A DNA stretch of 33,319 bases from Deltaproteobacteria bacterium HGW-Deltaproteobacteria-1 (GTDB lineage Bacteria; Desulfobacterota; Syntrophia; Syntrophales; Smithellaceae). The position numbers and the translations under genes were made by a program. Location: the NCBI GenBank assembly GCA_002840635.1, contig PHBN01000017.1:1-33319 (forward strand), read 5' to 3'. Below the pieces are notes generated by a model. The model was not told the origin of the DNA and did not search any database. It was given only the letters and a program-made list of their open reading frames with translations. Position 1 is the first letter of the stretch. Every line of letters begins with the position of its first letter. Below are positions 1-10,685 of this stretch, one piece after another.

Positions 1-1
1 G

Positions 2-1558
2 GACGAAGCCATCCTGGTAAATGATGGCGATACCTATCTGAGAATAGGAAGACTCTTTGAGACGATGTCTACGGATCAGGCTGTGACGGCCGGAGGTCTC
101 GGCAGAGACGGTAAGGACGCCACCAATGACGTTACCTATATGCTGCTCGATATTTGCGAACTGCAACCTTACGCCTGTAACATGACGGCAAGGATTCATA
201 AGAACAGCCCTATCCAATATCTGGACAGGCTGGCAGAGGTATATATCAACGGTGCACCCATGCCTGCCTTGTACAACGATGAAATTTACCTGGAGACTTT
301 GAAAAAGCATTATCCCGCAACCCCCGTGGAGGATGCAAGAAATTACGCGGTAATCGGATGCGTTGAACCCAATGTGTCTGATGATCATTTTGGCAATACC
401 GACTGCGCCAATGTGAACGTTGCCCTACCTTTCCTGCAGGCCCTCAAAGGCGAAGAAGACGATTTGTGGAACATCGGCCTGGTCGATCAACTGGAGAAAA
501 TGACCACTAAGTTTTTTGAATACAACTGCCGCAGGGATAATAAATTTTCCAAATATGTCCTCTCGAAATACATGATCGCCCGGAAACGGTTCAAAAAGAA
601 AAAGACTGCCGCACCCAGGCCCCCCGCAAACATGGATGAGTTACTTCAGCGCTTCCAGGCGCGTTTGAATCATCTGACCAACTCCATCCTGGCCGATCAC
701 CAGAATATTGAGAAGGTGATTCGTGAAAGCTTTACAACGCCCCTTTCATCCTCACTTTCCAAGGGTTGTATTGAAAGCGGAAAGGACCTGTGCGAAGGCG
801 GCGCGACGATCAACAGCAGCGGCATTCAGGCGGTGGGCATTACGGACGTCGCGGATTCTTTATTTGCCATTGACGAAGTAGTCTACAAGAAGAACCTGTA
901 TTCCATCCATGACGTCATCGACGCCATCAACAACAACTTTGAGGGGGAATATTATCAGCAGGTAAGATCGGCATTACTCGAGGTCCCGAAATTCGGTCAT
1001 GACGGTTCGCATGAAGCCGTTGTTTGGGTAAACAAAACACTGCAGATTTACGTCAACGCATTGAACTCGGTTGCGAACTGTCCAAGAGGCGGTATCTATA
1101 CCGCGGGATATTATGCCCTGAATGTCAACGATGTCTACGGAGCAAAAACGCCTGCCTTGCCTTCAGGCAGATTGAGCGGCGTTTCTCTTGCCAACAGTAT
1201 CACTCCTCATTATGGAATGCAGATGACGGATTTATTGTCGTCCCTGAATGCTGTTGCCGGTGTTGATTTTGCAACCTATGCGCCCAACGGTACTACGGTT
1301 ACCTTCACGGTTGACTCAGCGCTGTTTCAAGGTCCGGACGGAGTCAGAAACCTCTCGGGTGTAATCAGTACGTACTTTGATAAAGGCGGTATGCAGTTCC
1401 AGCCAAACGTCATTGACAGACAAATTTTACTCGACGCATACGACCATCCGGGAAAATACCCACACCTGCTGGTTCGTGTTGCCGGCTACTGTTCATACTT
1501 CAATGACCTTTCCGATGATCTGAAAAAGATCATCATAAACAGAACCTGTTATCGTTAG
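2..1558 (+). CDS. Glycyl-radical enzyme (pyruvate formate-lyase-like), 5' end outside window
   Basis: Frame stays open upstream of the listed ATG to base 2 (DEAILVNDGDTYLRIGRLFETMSTDQ). Thiyl Cys motif 'VIGCVEPN' and C-terminal glycyl-radical motif 'RVAGYCSYFNDLSDDLKKIIINR'. Confidence 0.9.
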   Translation, partial: DEAILVNDGDTYLRIGRLFETMSTDQAVTAGGLGRDGKDATNDVTYMLLDICELQPYACNMTARIHKNSPIQYLDRLAEVYINGAPMPALYNDEIYLETLKKHYPATPVEDARNYAVIGCVEPNVSDDHFGNTDCANVNVALPFLQALKGEEDDLWNIGLVDQLEKMTTKFFEYNCRRDNKFSKYVLSKYMIARKRFKKKKTAAPRPPANMDELLQRFQARLNHLTNSILADHQNIEKVIRESFTTPLSSSLSKGCIESGKDLCEGGATINSSGIQAVGITDVADSLFAIDEVVYKKNLYSIHDVIDAINNNFEGEYYQQVRSALLEVPKFGHDGSHEAVVWVNKTLQIYVNALNSVANCPRGGIYTAGYYALNVNDVYGAKTPALPSGRLSGVSLANSITPHYGMQMTDLLSSLNAVAGVDFATYAPNGTTVTFTVDSALFQGPDGVRNLSGVISTYFDKGGMQFQPNVIDRQILLDAYDHPGKYPHLLVRVAGYCSYFNDLSDDLKKIIINRTCYR

Positions 1559-1892
1559 GCCCGGGTTTTGTTTCCACGAGATTTAATCCGTCAATAGTTT
1601 GATCACTTCACCGGGTTAATTTAATGATTCCAAACCCGCCTCAAAAGACTCATTATCAAAGACGGCTTTAGCTAAAAACAGGGGGTCAAAACAACTCCGT
1701 TTGCTTTAGGATTCACACCACTTGATTGCCGTTGACATAAGGGGCTGTAAGTCTTATAATATATTTAAGAAAGTAAATTATTACCAGCAAGCACAATTTC
1801 AAACTCTATCGGGACGTCTTGCATCCGGGTTTATTCAAACTGTACGGGAAGAAACTTTCAACAATCACTTAATCAGGTCATGGGTGGCAGGT

Positions 1893-2210
1893 ATGGATGA
1901 AGTGATCACCCGGATTGTCGAAATTGAAAGTCAATGCTCGGTTGATATCGAGCATGCCCAACTTGAGTACGCAAAGAATATTGAAGACCACAAACGTATC
2001 CTGGAAGAAAGAAAAACCAGGGAATTCGCCAAGATCATCGCCGCAGAAAACACCAGACTGACACAATCTATTGAGGAAGCAAAAAGGCAAACCGAGGCCA
2101 CTTCTGCTGCTTTTCGGAAGGACAGCGAAAGTCTTTTCCAGGACCCGGTCCTGAATGAAACAATCAAAGAAGATATCATTTCCATTCTGCTTATGGACCA
2201 GGAACGATGA
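1893..2210 (+). CDS. V/A-type ATPase subunit H/G-like (coiled-coil peripheral stalk)
   Basis: Charged helical ~105 aa protein from internal ATG 1893, first in ATPase cluster, TGA overlaps ATG of subunit C (ATGA). Confidence 0.6.
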   Translation: MDEVITRIVEIESQCSVDIEHAQLEYAKNIEDHKRILEERKTREFAKIIAAENTRLTQSIEEAKRQTEATSAAFRKDSESLFQDPVLNETIKEDIISILLMDQER

Positions 2211-3067
2211 GAAATTATGCTGACGCTGATAATCTCCACGCGAGGATTTACGCCATGAGAGGCCGCCTTCTCTCGCTCAATGATTATGCCTCCATATCCA
2301 GGGAGCAGGTTTCTGATAAAATTTTTGGAAATAGGAATATGATAGAAGCCAAGGAGATACTTTTTCGGGAGCAGATAGCCCCTGTTCTTTCGCTTGTCGA
2401 GGCCTACGACAAATATGCCGCTCTTTTTCTGGCTTACCTTCGTCAATATGAAGCGCACAACGTAAAACTTCTCCTCGCCAGGGCATTAGGAAAAGAAAGC
2501 CTGGATCAGTGGTATGATATTGGCCCCTTTGCTACCTTGAACAAAGATCTTCTTACTAAAAATCTATCGCTCGATGAAATAAAATCGCTTCTGGCCGACA
2601 CGTATCTCGGCCAGGCCAAAAAAGAATTTCAGGAGATGATGATCAGGCGGATTGCCGTGCTATCGGTGATCTGGTCCTACAGGCTTCGTGGATACTATCG
2701 TTTTCATGATGAACAGGTTCGTTCTTCTCTGAAGAAATTCCATGACCTCTTCGGCGGTCATGTAGAACCTCAGATGCGGATAGTGGAGGATGCTTTAAAC
2801 CGGCGCATAGAACAATTACAAAAAAGCGGCGCGCAGAAACCATCCATCGTGGATATAGAGCGTCATATTGAGCAGGATTATTACGTCTGGGTTTCGTCCC
2901 AGTTTCACAGGGATTTCCACTCCATATATTGTGTGATTGCCTATCTGTGGCTCCTCTTCTATCAAATACGTAATCTGTTTCGCATAAGGCAGGCATCATC
3001 CATCTCGCCCGTTTTCATGATCAAGATTCTAAAATGGACACCGGACTTCAGGATGAGGAAGCCCTGA
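2207..3067 (+). CDS. atpC: V/A-type ATPase subunit C (AC39 family); native C-terminus apparently lost
   Basis: AC39-like body ending 'IAYLWLLFYQIRNLFRI', then ~30 residues that read the start of subunit I in the wrong frame. Confidence 0.75.
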   Translation: MRNYADADNLHARIYAMRGRLLSLNDYASISREQVSDKIFGNRNMIEAKEILFREQIAPVLSLVEAYDKYAALFLAYLRQYEAHNVKLLLARALGKESLDQWYDIGPFATLNKDLLTKNLSLDEIKSLLADTYLGQAKKEFQEMMIRRIAVLSVIWSYRLRGYYRFHDEQVRSSLKKFHDLFGGHVEPQMRIVEDALNRRIEQLQKSGAQKPSIVDIERHIEQDYYVWVSSQFHRDFHSIYCVIAYLWLLFYQIRNLFRIRQASSISPVFMIKILKWTPDFRMRKP

Positions 3068-4715
3068 CCCGGGAGATTATATCGGGCACTGAGTATGCAC
3101 TCAATGCCTTGCTTATCCAGCCGGAAGCGGCCGATGTGACCAGGAAGACCATCGATAATCGTTCGGATGCTGCGTTTGTCTCCGGAACGAAAAAAGTCAT
3201 AGAGCGCGCAGTGAGACTGCGGTCCATGATTCGATCGGCAACAGATGAGGTTGACCGGCAAATCGAATATGGTGATGCCTTGTATCAGATGGGCATTGAT
3301 CCCGGAATGATTAAAAAAGCAAGACTCGTGAAGCCGGTTTTTGGTACGGTGGACAATGCCGTTTGGGATGTTCCCTCTGACGAGCGTTTTATGCTGACCA
3401 AGAGGGGAAACCTTGTGTTTGGCCTTGCTCTACCGGTCAATTATCCCGCAATGCTCCAATTCCTGAAAGGCTACGGGTTTGCCGACACATCCGCAGATGT
3501 CCGCGATGTCCCTCTGGAACGTCTGAAAAAACGGGCAAAGAGCCTGAGGCGTCGTCATGACGTAATTGATGACTACATCAATCGTCTGAAGGAAGAAAAA
3601 GGCCAGACTATCAAACAACTGAGCAGCACTTACCGTGGCTATGAAGAGATACTCAAGGCCATGCGCATGTCCCTCTTTTCTGCCAGGGCGATGTTTATTA
3701 CGGGGTGGATGGATATGAGGGAGCCCCGGTGCGCCTGATGAATATCAGACTGTTCAAGCCTTTCGAGCTTCTGGTGAAAACCATGGGCATGCCGTCCAAC
3801 AGCGAGATTGATCCCACACCGCTTACGGCCATTACCTTTATCCTCATGTTCGGCCTGATGTTTGGCGATCTCGGTCAGGGATTGGTGCTCATGCTGTGTG
3901 GCTTGATATTGAGAAAGGTCGGCAAAAAGAAATTTCAGGAAGATTTGATGCAGGCGGGCGGAATCCTGATGGTCTGCGGCTTTTCCGCATCTCTTTTTGG
4001 GTTGCTTTACGGCAGCCTTTTTTCCAGTGAACATATTATCCCTGCGCTGTGGTTTCATCCCTCCGCGCACATTATGAAATTGTTTGCCACAACCATCCTG
4101 ATGGGAGTGGTGTTTATCGCGGTAGGCCTGTGTATTAATATACTCAATAGTTTTCTTAATTCGGATTATACCGAAGCCCTTTTTGAGAAGCGAGGGCTGG
4201 CCATCCTGGTCCTCTATACCGCCATTGTGGTTTTTGCTTTAAATTACCAGAGGACCGGTCAGATGCCCACATTATGGGCCATCAGCGCTTTCATCTTCTT
4301 TCCTCTTATTCTTTTTTCACTGCGGGGGGTGCTGGGGTCTGTGCTTTTTCAGAAAGGAAAACCGCACAGCATTTCAGAATACATCATCGAAACCGTCATG
4401 GACATTGTAGAGATTGCCCTAGGCCTCTTCGCCAATACAATTTCATTTATCAGAGTAGGCGCTTTTGCACTTTCCCATGCAGGCTTAAGCATTGTAACGT
4501 ATACGCTTGCCGGCATGGTTGACCCCGCCATGAAATCCCTGGGCGCTCTCATCATTATTGTTTTCGGGAATATTTTTATTATCGGTTTCGAAGGTCTGAT
4601 TTGTGGAATTCAATCCATGCGTCTTGAATACTATGAGTTTTTCGGAAAGTTTTTTAAAGGGGACGGGGTTGTTTTTAGCCCGTTCACCTTAAAGGCAAAA
4701 GCATCGGAGGTGTAA
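2974..4715 (+). pseudogene. atpI: V/A-type ATPase subunit I (116 kDa/a-type membrane subunit), N-terminus missing and internally frame-shifted
   Basis: Frame 1 opens after a stop at 2971-2973 with 'SVSHKAGIIHLARFHDQDSKMDTG..' up to 'FITGWMDMRE'; it continues in another frame from 'APVRLMNIRLFKPFELLVKTMGMPSNSEIDPTPLTAITFILMFGLMFGDLGQG'. Confidence 0.8.
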
Positions 4716-4716
4716 G

Positions 4717-5049
4717 ATGACCAAGGATAAGCTGTCAGCGTATTTAGTATGGGCAATACTCATTGGTGTCATGTGGTTCCTTAACCCGACTGCAATTCTT
4801 GCCGCCGAGGGCGCCCCGGTCAAAGAAGGAGCGGACTGGATGGGCTTGGCTTACCTTAGCGCGGGGTTGGCTGTGGGTCTCGCCTGTATTGCCAGCAGCA
4901 TTGCCGTAGCGCGAATCGGTTCTGCGGCGATTGGAGCGGTAAGTGAGAAACCGGAGCTCATGGGGAGAACCCTGGTCTTTCTGGGCTTGGCCGAAGGTAT
5001 TGCTATTTACGGCCTGATCATTGCCATCATGATCCTGAATAAATTGTAA
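4717..5049 (+). CDS. atpK: V/A-type ATPase subunit K (c-ring proteolipid, single hairpin)
   Basis: Two TM helices with 'GLAEGIAIYGLIIAIMIL' carrying the conserved carboxylate; position in operon. Confidence 0.9.
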   Translation: MTKDKLSAYLVWAILIGVMWFLNPTAILAAEGAPVKEGADWMGLAYLSAGLAVGLACIASSIAVARIGSAAIGAVSEKPELMGRTLVFLGLAEGIAIYGLIIAIMILNKL

Positions 5050-5050
5050 T

Positions 5051-5356
5051 ATGGATAAAATTTACATTATCGGGGACATGGATACAGTGAGCGCGTTTCG
5101 TCTCTCAGGGCTGGAAGGCGCGGTGGCAAGCCCGGATGTCGCCGCGGCTAAATTAGAAGAGATCATCGGAAAGAGAGATGCCGGAATCGTGCTGGTGACG
5201 AATAATCTGGCCCGGAATCTCCAGGCACGGATCACGGATATTAACCTCAATATGCCAAATCCGGTGATCATTGAAATACCCGGCATTGACGATGCAGAAG
5301 GTTTCCGCCGGTCGGCCATGAGTTATATTGCTGAGGCATTAGGGGTTTCACTGTAA
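5051..5356 (+). CDS. atpF: V/A-type ATPase subunit F
   Basis: ~100 aa, 'IYIIGDMDTVSAFRLSGLEG...GIVLVTNNLA...VIIEIPG' pattern of subunit F; operon position. Confidence 0.88.
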   Translation: MDKIYIIGDMDTVSAFRLSGLEGAVASPDVAAAKLEEIIGKRDAGIVLVTNNLARNLQARITDINLNMPNPVIIEIPGIDDAEGFRRSAMSYIAEALGVSL

Positions 5357-5365
5357 GGGTCGAGC

Positions 5366-5998
5366 ATGTACAATACAACGTTGGAAAATTCTATCAAAGA
5401 AGAATCCGTCCGGACAATTGCTGTCATCAGGGGAAAAGGGGCTGATGAGATCCGGCGGTTGGAAGAGACTTACGCCGCAGAGCTGGAGAGTTTTCGGAAG
5501 AAGATTACGGCTGAAACGGAAGCTCGCCTCCAGCAGGAACTTTATAAAATGGAAAACAGGGCCATCCTTGAACGCAGGAAGCTCAAGCTTCTGAGTGTGG
5601 AAAATTTTATCAGCCGGACGATGGACAACGTTGTGAAAGGGCTGAGGGACAATCCACGTTACAAACCATTCCTCCTGTCGGTAGTCTCTAATGCCGTCGG
5701 ACAAATTCAGGCCGGAGTCGAAGTGAGGCTCAAGAATGAAGACCTTGCTTTGGAGCAGGACATCCGGGCGGCCATTGATATCACCGGCAGAAATCAGGGC
5801 ATTGTCATTAAGGGCGACAAAGGCATTCAGTGGGGCGGTTGCCTTGTCCTGGATGATGCGCAAGGACGAATCTTCAACCATACGATGGAAAGAATATACT
5901 TTCGGAAGTCTCTGCTGATCCGTCAAAAGGTCATGCAGATTTTGCTGGACCATTCCGGGAATGGCAAAAAGCAGGGTCCCCCCGCGGCTGGAGCGTAA
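5366..5998 (+). CDS. atpE: V/A-type ATPase subunit E
   Basis: Coiled-coil N-terminus plus '[33 protein letters not shown]' C-terminal domain. Confidence 0.85.
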   Translation: MYNTTLENSIKEESVRTIAVIRGKGADEIRRLEETYAAELESFRKKITAETEARLQQELYKMENRAILERRKLKLLSVENFISRTMDNVVKGLRDNPRYKPFLLSVVSNAVGQIQAGVEVRLKNEDLALEQDIRAAIDITGRNQGIVIKGDKGIQWGGCLVLDDAQGRIFNHTMERIYFRKSLLIRQKVMQILLDHSGNGKKQGPPAAGA

Positions 5999-6007
5999 GG
6001 AGCAAAC

Positions 6008-7780
6008 GTGGACGAGATATTGACAGGAAAGGTGATCGCGGTGAACGGCCCGATTGTCAAGGCAGTTTGGCTTTCCGGCATCAGAATGTTCGACATCGCC
6101 GAGGTCGGGCCTGACCGTCTCATTGGCGAAGTGATCAGGCTTGCAGAGGATATCACCATCATTCAGGTGTATGAAGACAACACGGGCCTGAAGCCGGGCG
6201 ACGAGGTGATCTCGTATGGACGTCCGCTTTCCGTCCTTTTGGGACCGGGGCTTATCGCCAATATTTATGATGGTATTCAACGTCCCCTCGTCGGCATCTC
6301 CGAGGTGTGCGGAAGTTATATCAAGAAAGGCATAAAACTCTCGCCGCTGGATATCCTTAAAAAATGGGAATTTCAGTCGCTGGCCAAAGCCGGGATGGAC
6401 GTGAAGGAAGGAACTCTGCTGGGAGAGATCCGGGAAAGCCCGCTTGTTTTGCACCGGGTGCTCGTCCCCCCCGGGATTTCCGGAAAATTGGCCAGCATTG
6501 CCGATTCCGGGGCATACACGATTGAAGACGATGTCTATACGGTGGAGATGGGGGCTGGTGTATACAACGGGAAGCTTGCTGCCTATTGGCCGGTGCGCAA
6601 ACCGCGGCCCAGCCAAAGCAGGAAGAAACCTTTCATACCCCTGATCACAGGCCAGAGAGTCATCGACACATTTTTTCCCATAGCCCGTGGGGGAACGGCG
6701 GCCATCCCCGGCGGTTTTGGCACGGGGAAGACCATGACACAACACGCCCTGGCGAAATGGTGCAATGCGGATATCATTGTCTACATTGGTTGCGGTGAAC
6801 GCGGCAATGAGATGACGGATGTTTTGACAGACTTTCCGAAACTCGTCGATGAAAGAAATGGCAGGCCACTGATCGAGCGGACCGTCATGATTGCCAATAC
6901 ATCCAACATGCCGGTGCCCGCCCGTGAAGTCAGCATTTACACCGGTGTAACCATTGCGGAATACTACCGTGATATGGGATACAGCGTAGCAGTCATGGCC
7001 GACTCTACCTCGCGCTGGGCGGAAGCCCTGCGGGAACTTTCCAGCCGCCTAGGCGACATGCCGGCCGAGGAGGGATTTCCACCCTACCTCGGCACCCGAT
7101 TGGCCGAGTTCTATGAGAGAGCCGGTTTCGTCGAAACGCTGTCAGGTCGGGACGGTGACATCACCATTATCGGCGCGGTCTCTCCTCCCGGCGGGGATTT
7201 CTCGGAACCGGTCACCCAACACACATCACGGTTTGTGAGGTGCTTCTGGGCACTGGATAAGACGCTGGCCGATGCGAGGCACTATCCATCCATCAGCTGG
7301 ATCGACAGCTATACCGAATACCTCACCGACATTGAGGATTGGTGGAAAAATATTGATTCTGAATGGCTGAACACAAGAAATGAAGTGATGAATATTCTGC
7401 TGGAAGACCATCGGCTTGAGCAGGTGGTGAAATTGGTCGGAAGTGATGCACTTCCGCCGGCTGAGCAGTACATTCTCTTCTGTGCCGAAATGATCAAGAA
7501 CGCTTTTCTGCAGCAGAACTCTTTCGATCCACAGGACAAGTTCTGCAGTCCGGAGAAGCAGCTCAAGCTCCTCAAAGGCCTGCTGTATTTATACAAAAAG
7601 GGTCTGGAACAGGTGCGTGCCGGTGTGAGTGTCAAGGAGATTGCGGCGCTCGATGTTGTCTCAGAAATTGTGCGGCTCAAATCTGAAATTCCGAACACGG
7701 AACTTGCAAAAATCGACACGTACATGAAAAGGCTGGAACAGGCACTTGCCGCGCTCCAATCATCGTCGCGAGGGGTATAA
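6008..7780 (+). CDS. atpA: V/A-type ATPase catalytic subunit A
   Basis: 590 aa full-length; P-loop 'GGFGTGKT', 'GCGERGNEMTDVL', '[28 protein letters not shown]'. Confidence 0.97.
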   Translation: MDEILTGKVIAVNGPIVKAVWLSGIRMFDIAEVGPDRLIGEVIRLAEDITIIQVYEDNTGLKPGDEVISYGRPLSVLLGPGLIANIYDGIQRPLVGISEVCGSYIKKGIKLSPLDILKKWEFQSLAKAGMDVKEGTLLGEIRESPLVLHRVLVPPGISGKLASIADSGAYTIEDDVYTVEMGAGVYNGKLAAYWPVRKPRPSQSRKKPFIPLITGQRVIDTFFPIARGGTAAIPGGFGTGKTMTQHALAKWCNADIIVYIGCGERGNEMTDVLTDFPKLVDERNGRPLIERTVMIANTSNMPVPAREVSIYTGVTIAEYYRDMGYSVAVMADSTSRWAEALRELSSRLGDMPAEEGFPPYLGTRLAEFYERAGFVETLSGRDGDITIIGAVSPPGGDFSEPVTQHTSRFVRCFWALDKTLADARHYPSISWIDSYTEYLTDIEDWWKNIDSEWLNTRNEVMNILLEDHRLEQVVKLVGSDALPPAEQYILFCAEMIKNAFLQQNSFDPQDKFCSPEKQLKLLKGLLYLYKKGLEQVRAGVSVKEIAALDVVSEIVRLKSEIPNTELAKIDTYMKRLEQALAALQSSSRGV

Positions 7781-7781
7781 C

Positions 7782-9126
7782 ATGTCAGCAGAAATTGAGT
7801 ACACAAACCTTTCTGGCATCTCCGGTCCGTTGATATTTGTCGATGGCGTTAAAGGTGTCGGCTACGGTGACATTGTAGAGATTCGCGACGCCTCAGGCGA
7901 GTTAAGGATTGGCCAGACGCTGGAGGTGGATGAACAACGGGCCGTAGTGCAGGTGTTTGAAGGGACAAGCGGGCTTTCGGTTCAGAAAACAAGAGTCACC
8001 TTTGTGGGAAGGGCCCTCGAGATTCCTGTGGATCGCGACATGTTGGGCAGGGTTTTTGACGGTCTCGGAAGACCCATCGATGGAGCCCCTCAAGTGATCA
8101 CGGACAGGATGATGAATGTCAACGGACTGCCGATTAATCCCTGGAGCAGAGAATATCCCAGAGACTTTATCCAAACGGGGATATCGGCGATTGATGGAAT
8201 GAATACGCTTATCCGGGGTTGCCGCCCAGATCGCGCGCCAGTCCCGAATCCTTACCGCCGAGGAAGAATTCACCGTTATCTTTGCCGCCATGGGCGTGAA
8301 GTTCGACGTGGCCAGGTTCTTCATCGATTCCCTGGAAGAATCGGGCGTGCTGACCCACTCCGCCATATTCTTAAGCCTTGCCGATTCGCCTTCCATCGAA
8401 CGCCTTGTCACACCTCGCACAGCACTGACGTTGGCGGAGTATCTTGCCTTCGAGGAAGGAATGCATGTTTTAGTCATCCTGACCGACATGACGAATTACT
8501 GCGAAGCGCTGCGGGAACTCTCCAGTTCGCGTGGCGAGATTCCTTCGCGGAAAGGCTATCCAGGTTATCTTTACAGCGATCTGGCTTCTGTGTATGAACG
8601 TGCCGGACGACTCAAGGGAGGTAAAGGGTCCATTACACAGGTGCCCATACTCACCATGCCGAGCGATGATATTTCCCATCCCGTGCCCGACCTGACCGGT
8701 TATATCACTGAGGGGCAAATCGTCCTGGAGCGGGCGCTTTTCAACAAGGGAATCTATCCGCCCATTGCCGGGCTGCCGTCACTATCCAGACTGATGAAAG
8801 ATGGTATCGGCGAAGGAAGAACGCGGAAGGACCATGGTCAGGTTGCCGCCCAGCTTTTTGCCTCTTATGCAAAAGTTAAGCGCATTCGGTCACTGGCGGC
8901 GATTGTCGGAGAAGAGGAGCTTTCCGAACTCGATAAAATTTATCTGAGATTTGGAACCGCGTTTGAGACGACATTCTTACGCCAGGCCTATGAGGAAAAC
9001 CGTTCCATTGAACAGACTCTCGATATCGGCTGGAGGATGCTTTCGTTGCTCCCCAGGGACGAGTTGTATCGCATCGCCCGGGAGGATATCCAGAGATACT
9101 ACATGCCGCAAGCGGAGGACGCGTAA
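7782..9126 (+). pseudogene. atpB: V/A-type ATPase subunit B, split by frameshift with missing codons at ~8216
   Basis: First part '..[13 protein letters not shown]' (start ATG 7782), remainder in another frame '[35 protein letters not shown]...' to 9126. Confidence 0.88.
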
Positions 9127-9746
9127 TGTCGAGGATAGAACTGCCTCCCACAAAATCGTCGCTTCGGAAGCTTAAGGAAGACCTGGCTTTTGCCTATGAG
9201 GGTTACGATCTTCTCAACCAGAAACGTGAGATCCTGGCCCTTGAGATCGTCCGGAAGATTGGCGAAATCCGCAGGATTGAGACCGATTTTCAGCAGGTTT
9301 TGAATGAGCTCTATGCGGCCTATCGAAATGCGGCCATTGATATGGGCTCTGATGTCATTACCATACAGAGTTGCTATGAAACGAGAAGCTATTTCCTCCA
9401 TATCGATTTTACCAAACTCATGGGATTAAGGTTGCCAAACATCCATATAAATCTTAAAAATCCCAATCCCATATTCACCTTGCCGCAAACAACCGCCACC
9501 TATGATGAAACAAAGGAGCAATCACACAAGGCGCTCCTGATCGTTGCCGAATATGCCACCATGACCAAGTCCATCATTATGCTATCACGGGAATTGAAGA
9601 AAGTGCAGCGACGTGTGAATGCCCTGGAGAAGATATTTATCCCCCAGCATGAGGAATCGAAAAAGTACATTACGGACAGAATTGAGGAAATGGAGCGTGA
9701 AGAAGTTTTTGTAAAGAAACTTATCCGGCAGCGTCAGTCAGGGTAA
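9126..9746 (+). CDS. atpD: V/A-type ATPase subunit D
   Basis: 'PTKSSLRKLKEDLAFAYEGYDLLNQKREIL...' typical subunit D; start overlaps stop of B. Confidence 0.93.
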   Translation: MSRIELPPTKSSLRKLKEDLAFAYEGYDLLNQKREILALEIVRKIGEIRRIETDFQQVLNELYAAYRNAAIDMGSDVITIQSCYETRSYFLHIDFTKLMGLRLPNIHINLKNPNPIFTLPQTTATYDETKEQSHKALLIVAEYATMTKSIIMLSRELKKVQRRVNALEKIFIPQHEESKKYITDRIEEMEREEVFVKKLIRQRQSG

Positions 9747-9795
9747 AAGTATTTAAATGGATTGTAGTCAAATCCAGAAGGAAAGGAGATTGACC

Positions 9796-10574
9796 ATGAG
9801 GATATATACCCGTAAATATGTAGAATTGGCAGAGCAACATGCGGAAAAGATGGCAAAAAGATGGGCCATGGATGTGCAGAATAATGTCAAAACACCAACC
9901 TACAAAAAACTGGATGAGCAGAAAATAATTTTTCAGTGAGTATTCCCATGGCCGAGACTATATATGCGTTGATTCTGATGCGGCGGCATATCTGGCTCTA
10001 TGCCGAGTTTCAGTTGATTTTCAGTTCCGAGATTGATCGGCAACAAGCCCTGGATACCCTGAACCGCACCATTCTGCTGTTTGATTACGCTACATACGAC
10101 GTGACCAATGAATATCAGCGGTTAATAAAGTTGGACCTGATGGAATCGATAAAGCTGTTGGACGTTGTGGAGGCCAACGTTGCAGAGATTGCTGGAAACT
10201 GGGCAGCATGTGTGAGGAAAGACAAGCGGACTGTTCATTATCATGATATACCGAAAGAGAAATTAATGTCTCAAGCTATCAAGTTTTATAATCATCTGAG
10301 AAGCCTTCTGGTTGAACCTGACCGTTTTGAAAAGGCGCATGAATTTTTTCGGCAATACGCAGAAACATGTTACAATAACAACATCCCTTTGCATGAATCC
10401 GTTTATGCACTTAATGTGATGCGCCGTCATATGTGGCTTCAGGCTGAGTTTCAGGATATTTTTATTAATGCGCTGGCGCATCATCAGGCTGTTGACAGTT
10501 TAATGCGTATTATGCTCATGATGGATTATGCAATGTTTGATATAACGAAGTTCTATCAGGATCGCTCGCAGTAG
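9796..10574 (+). pseudogene. Tandem-duplicated helical sensor-like protein (possibly RsbRD N-terminal-like), first repeat broken by deletion/frameshift
   Basis: Two homologous repeats: '..IPMAETIYALILMRRHIWLYAEFQLIF..' and '..IPLHESVYALNVMRRHMWLQAEFQDIF..'. First repeat is split between frames at ~9936. RBS GAAAGGAGAT before ATG 9796. Confidence 0.7.
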
Positions 10575-10685
10575 AATTAGGTTTTTCATAAGAACATCAG
10601 GAACTCTATTTTTCAACTGTCTACTCGACAGGGAATAGCTTAAGTCATTTGTAGAATGTAAGTTATTCATTACAAGTTGGCATAT

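Noticed and set aside
3705-4715. Programmed frameshift in subunit I or B
   Set aside because: No slippery heptamer seen at the overlaps, and conserved codons are absent, so frameshifting alone would not restore the protein.
5348-6745. 465-aa minus-strand ORF opposite subunits E and A
   Set aside because: Runs antisense to well-supported ATPase genes; composition looks like a shadow frame and no motif recognised.
9936-10574. Independent gene starting at GTG 9936
   Set aside because: Better explained as the continuation of the gene at 9796 after a deletion, because repeat 1 and repeat 2 align across the break.
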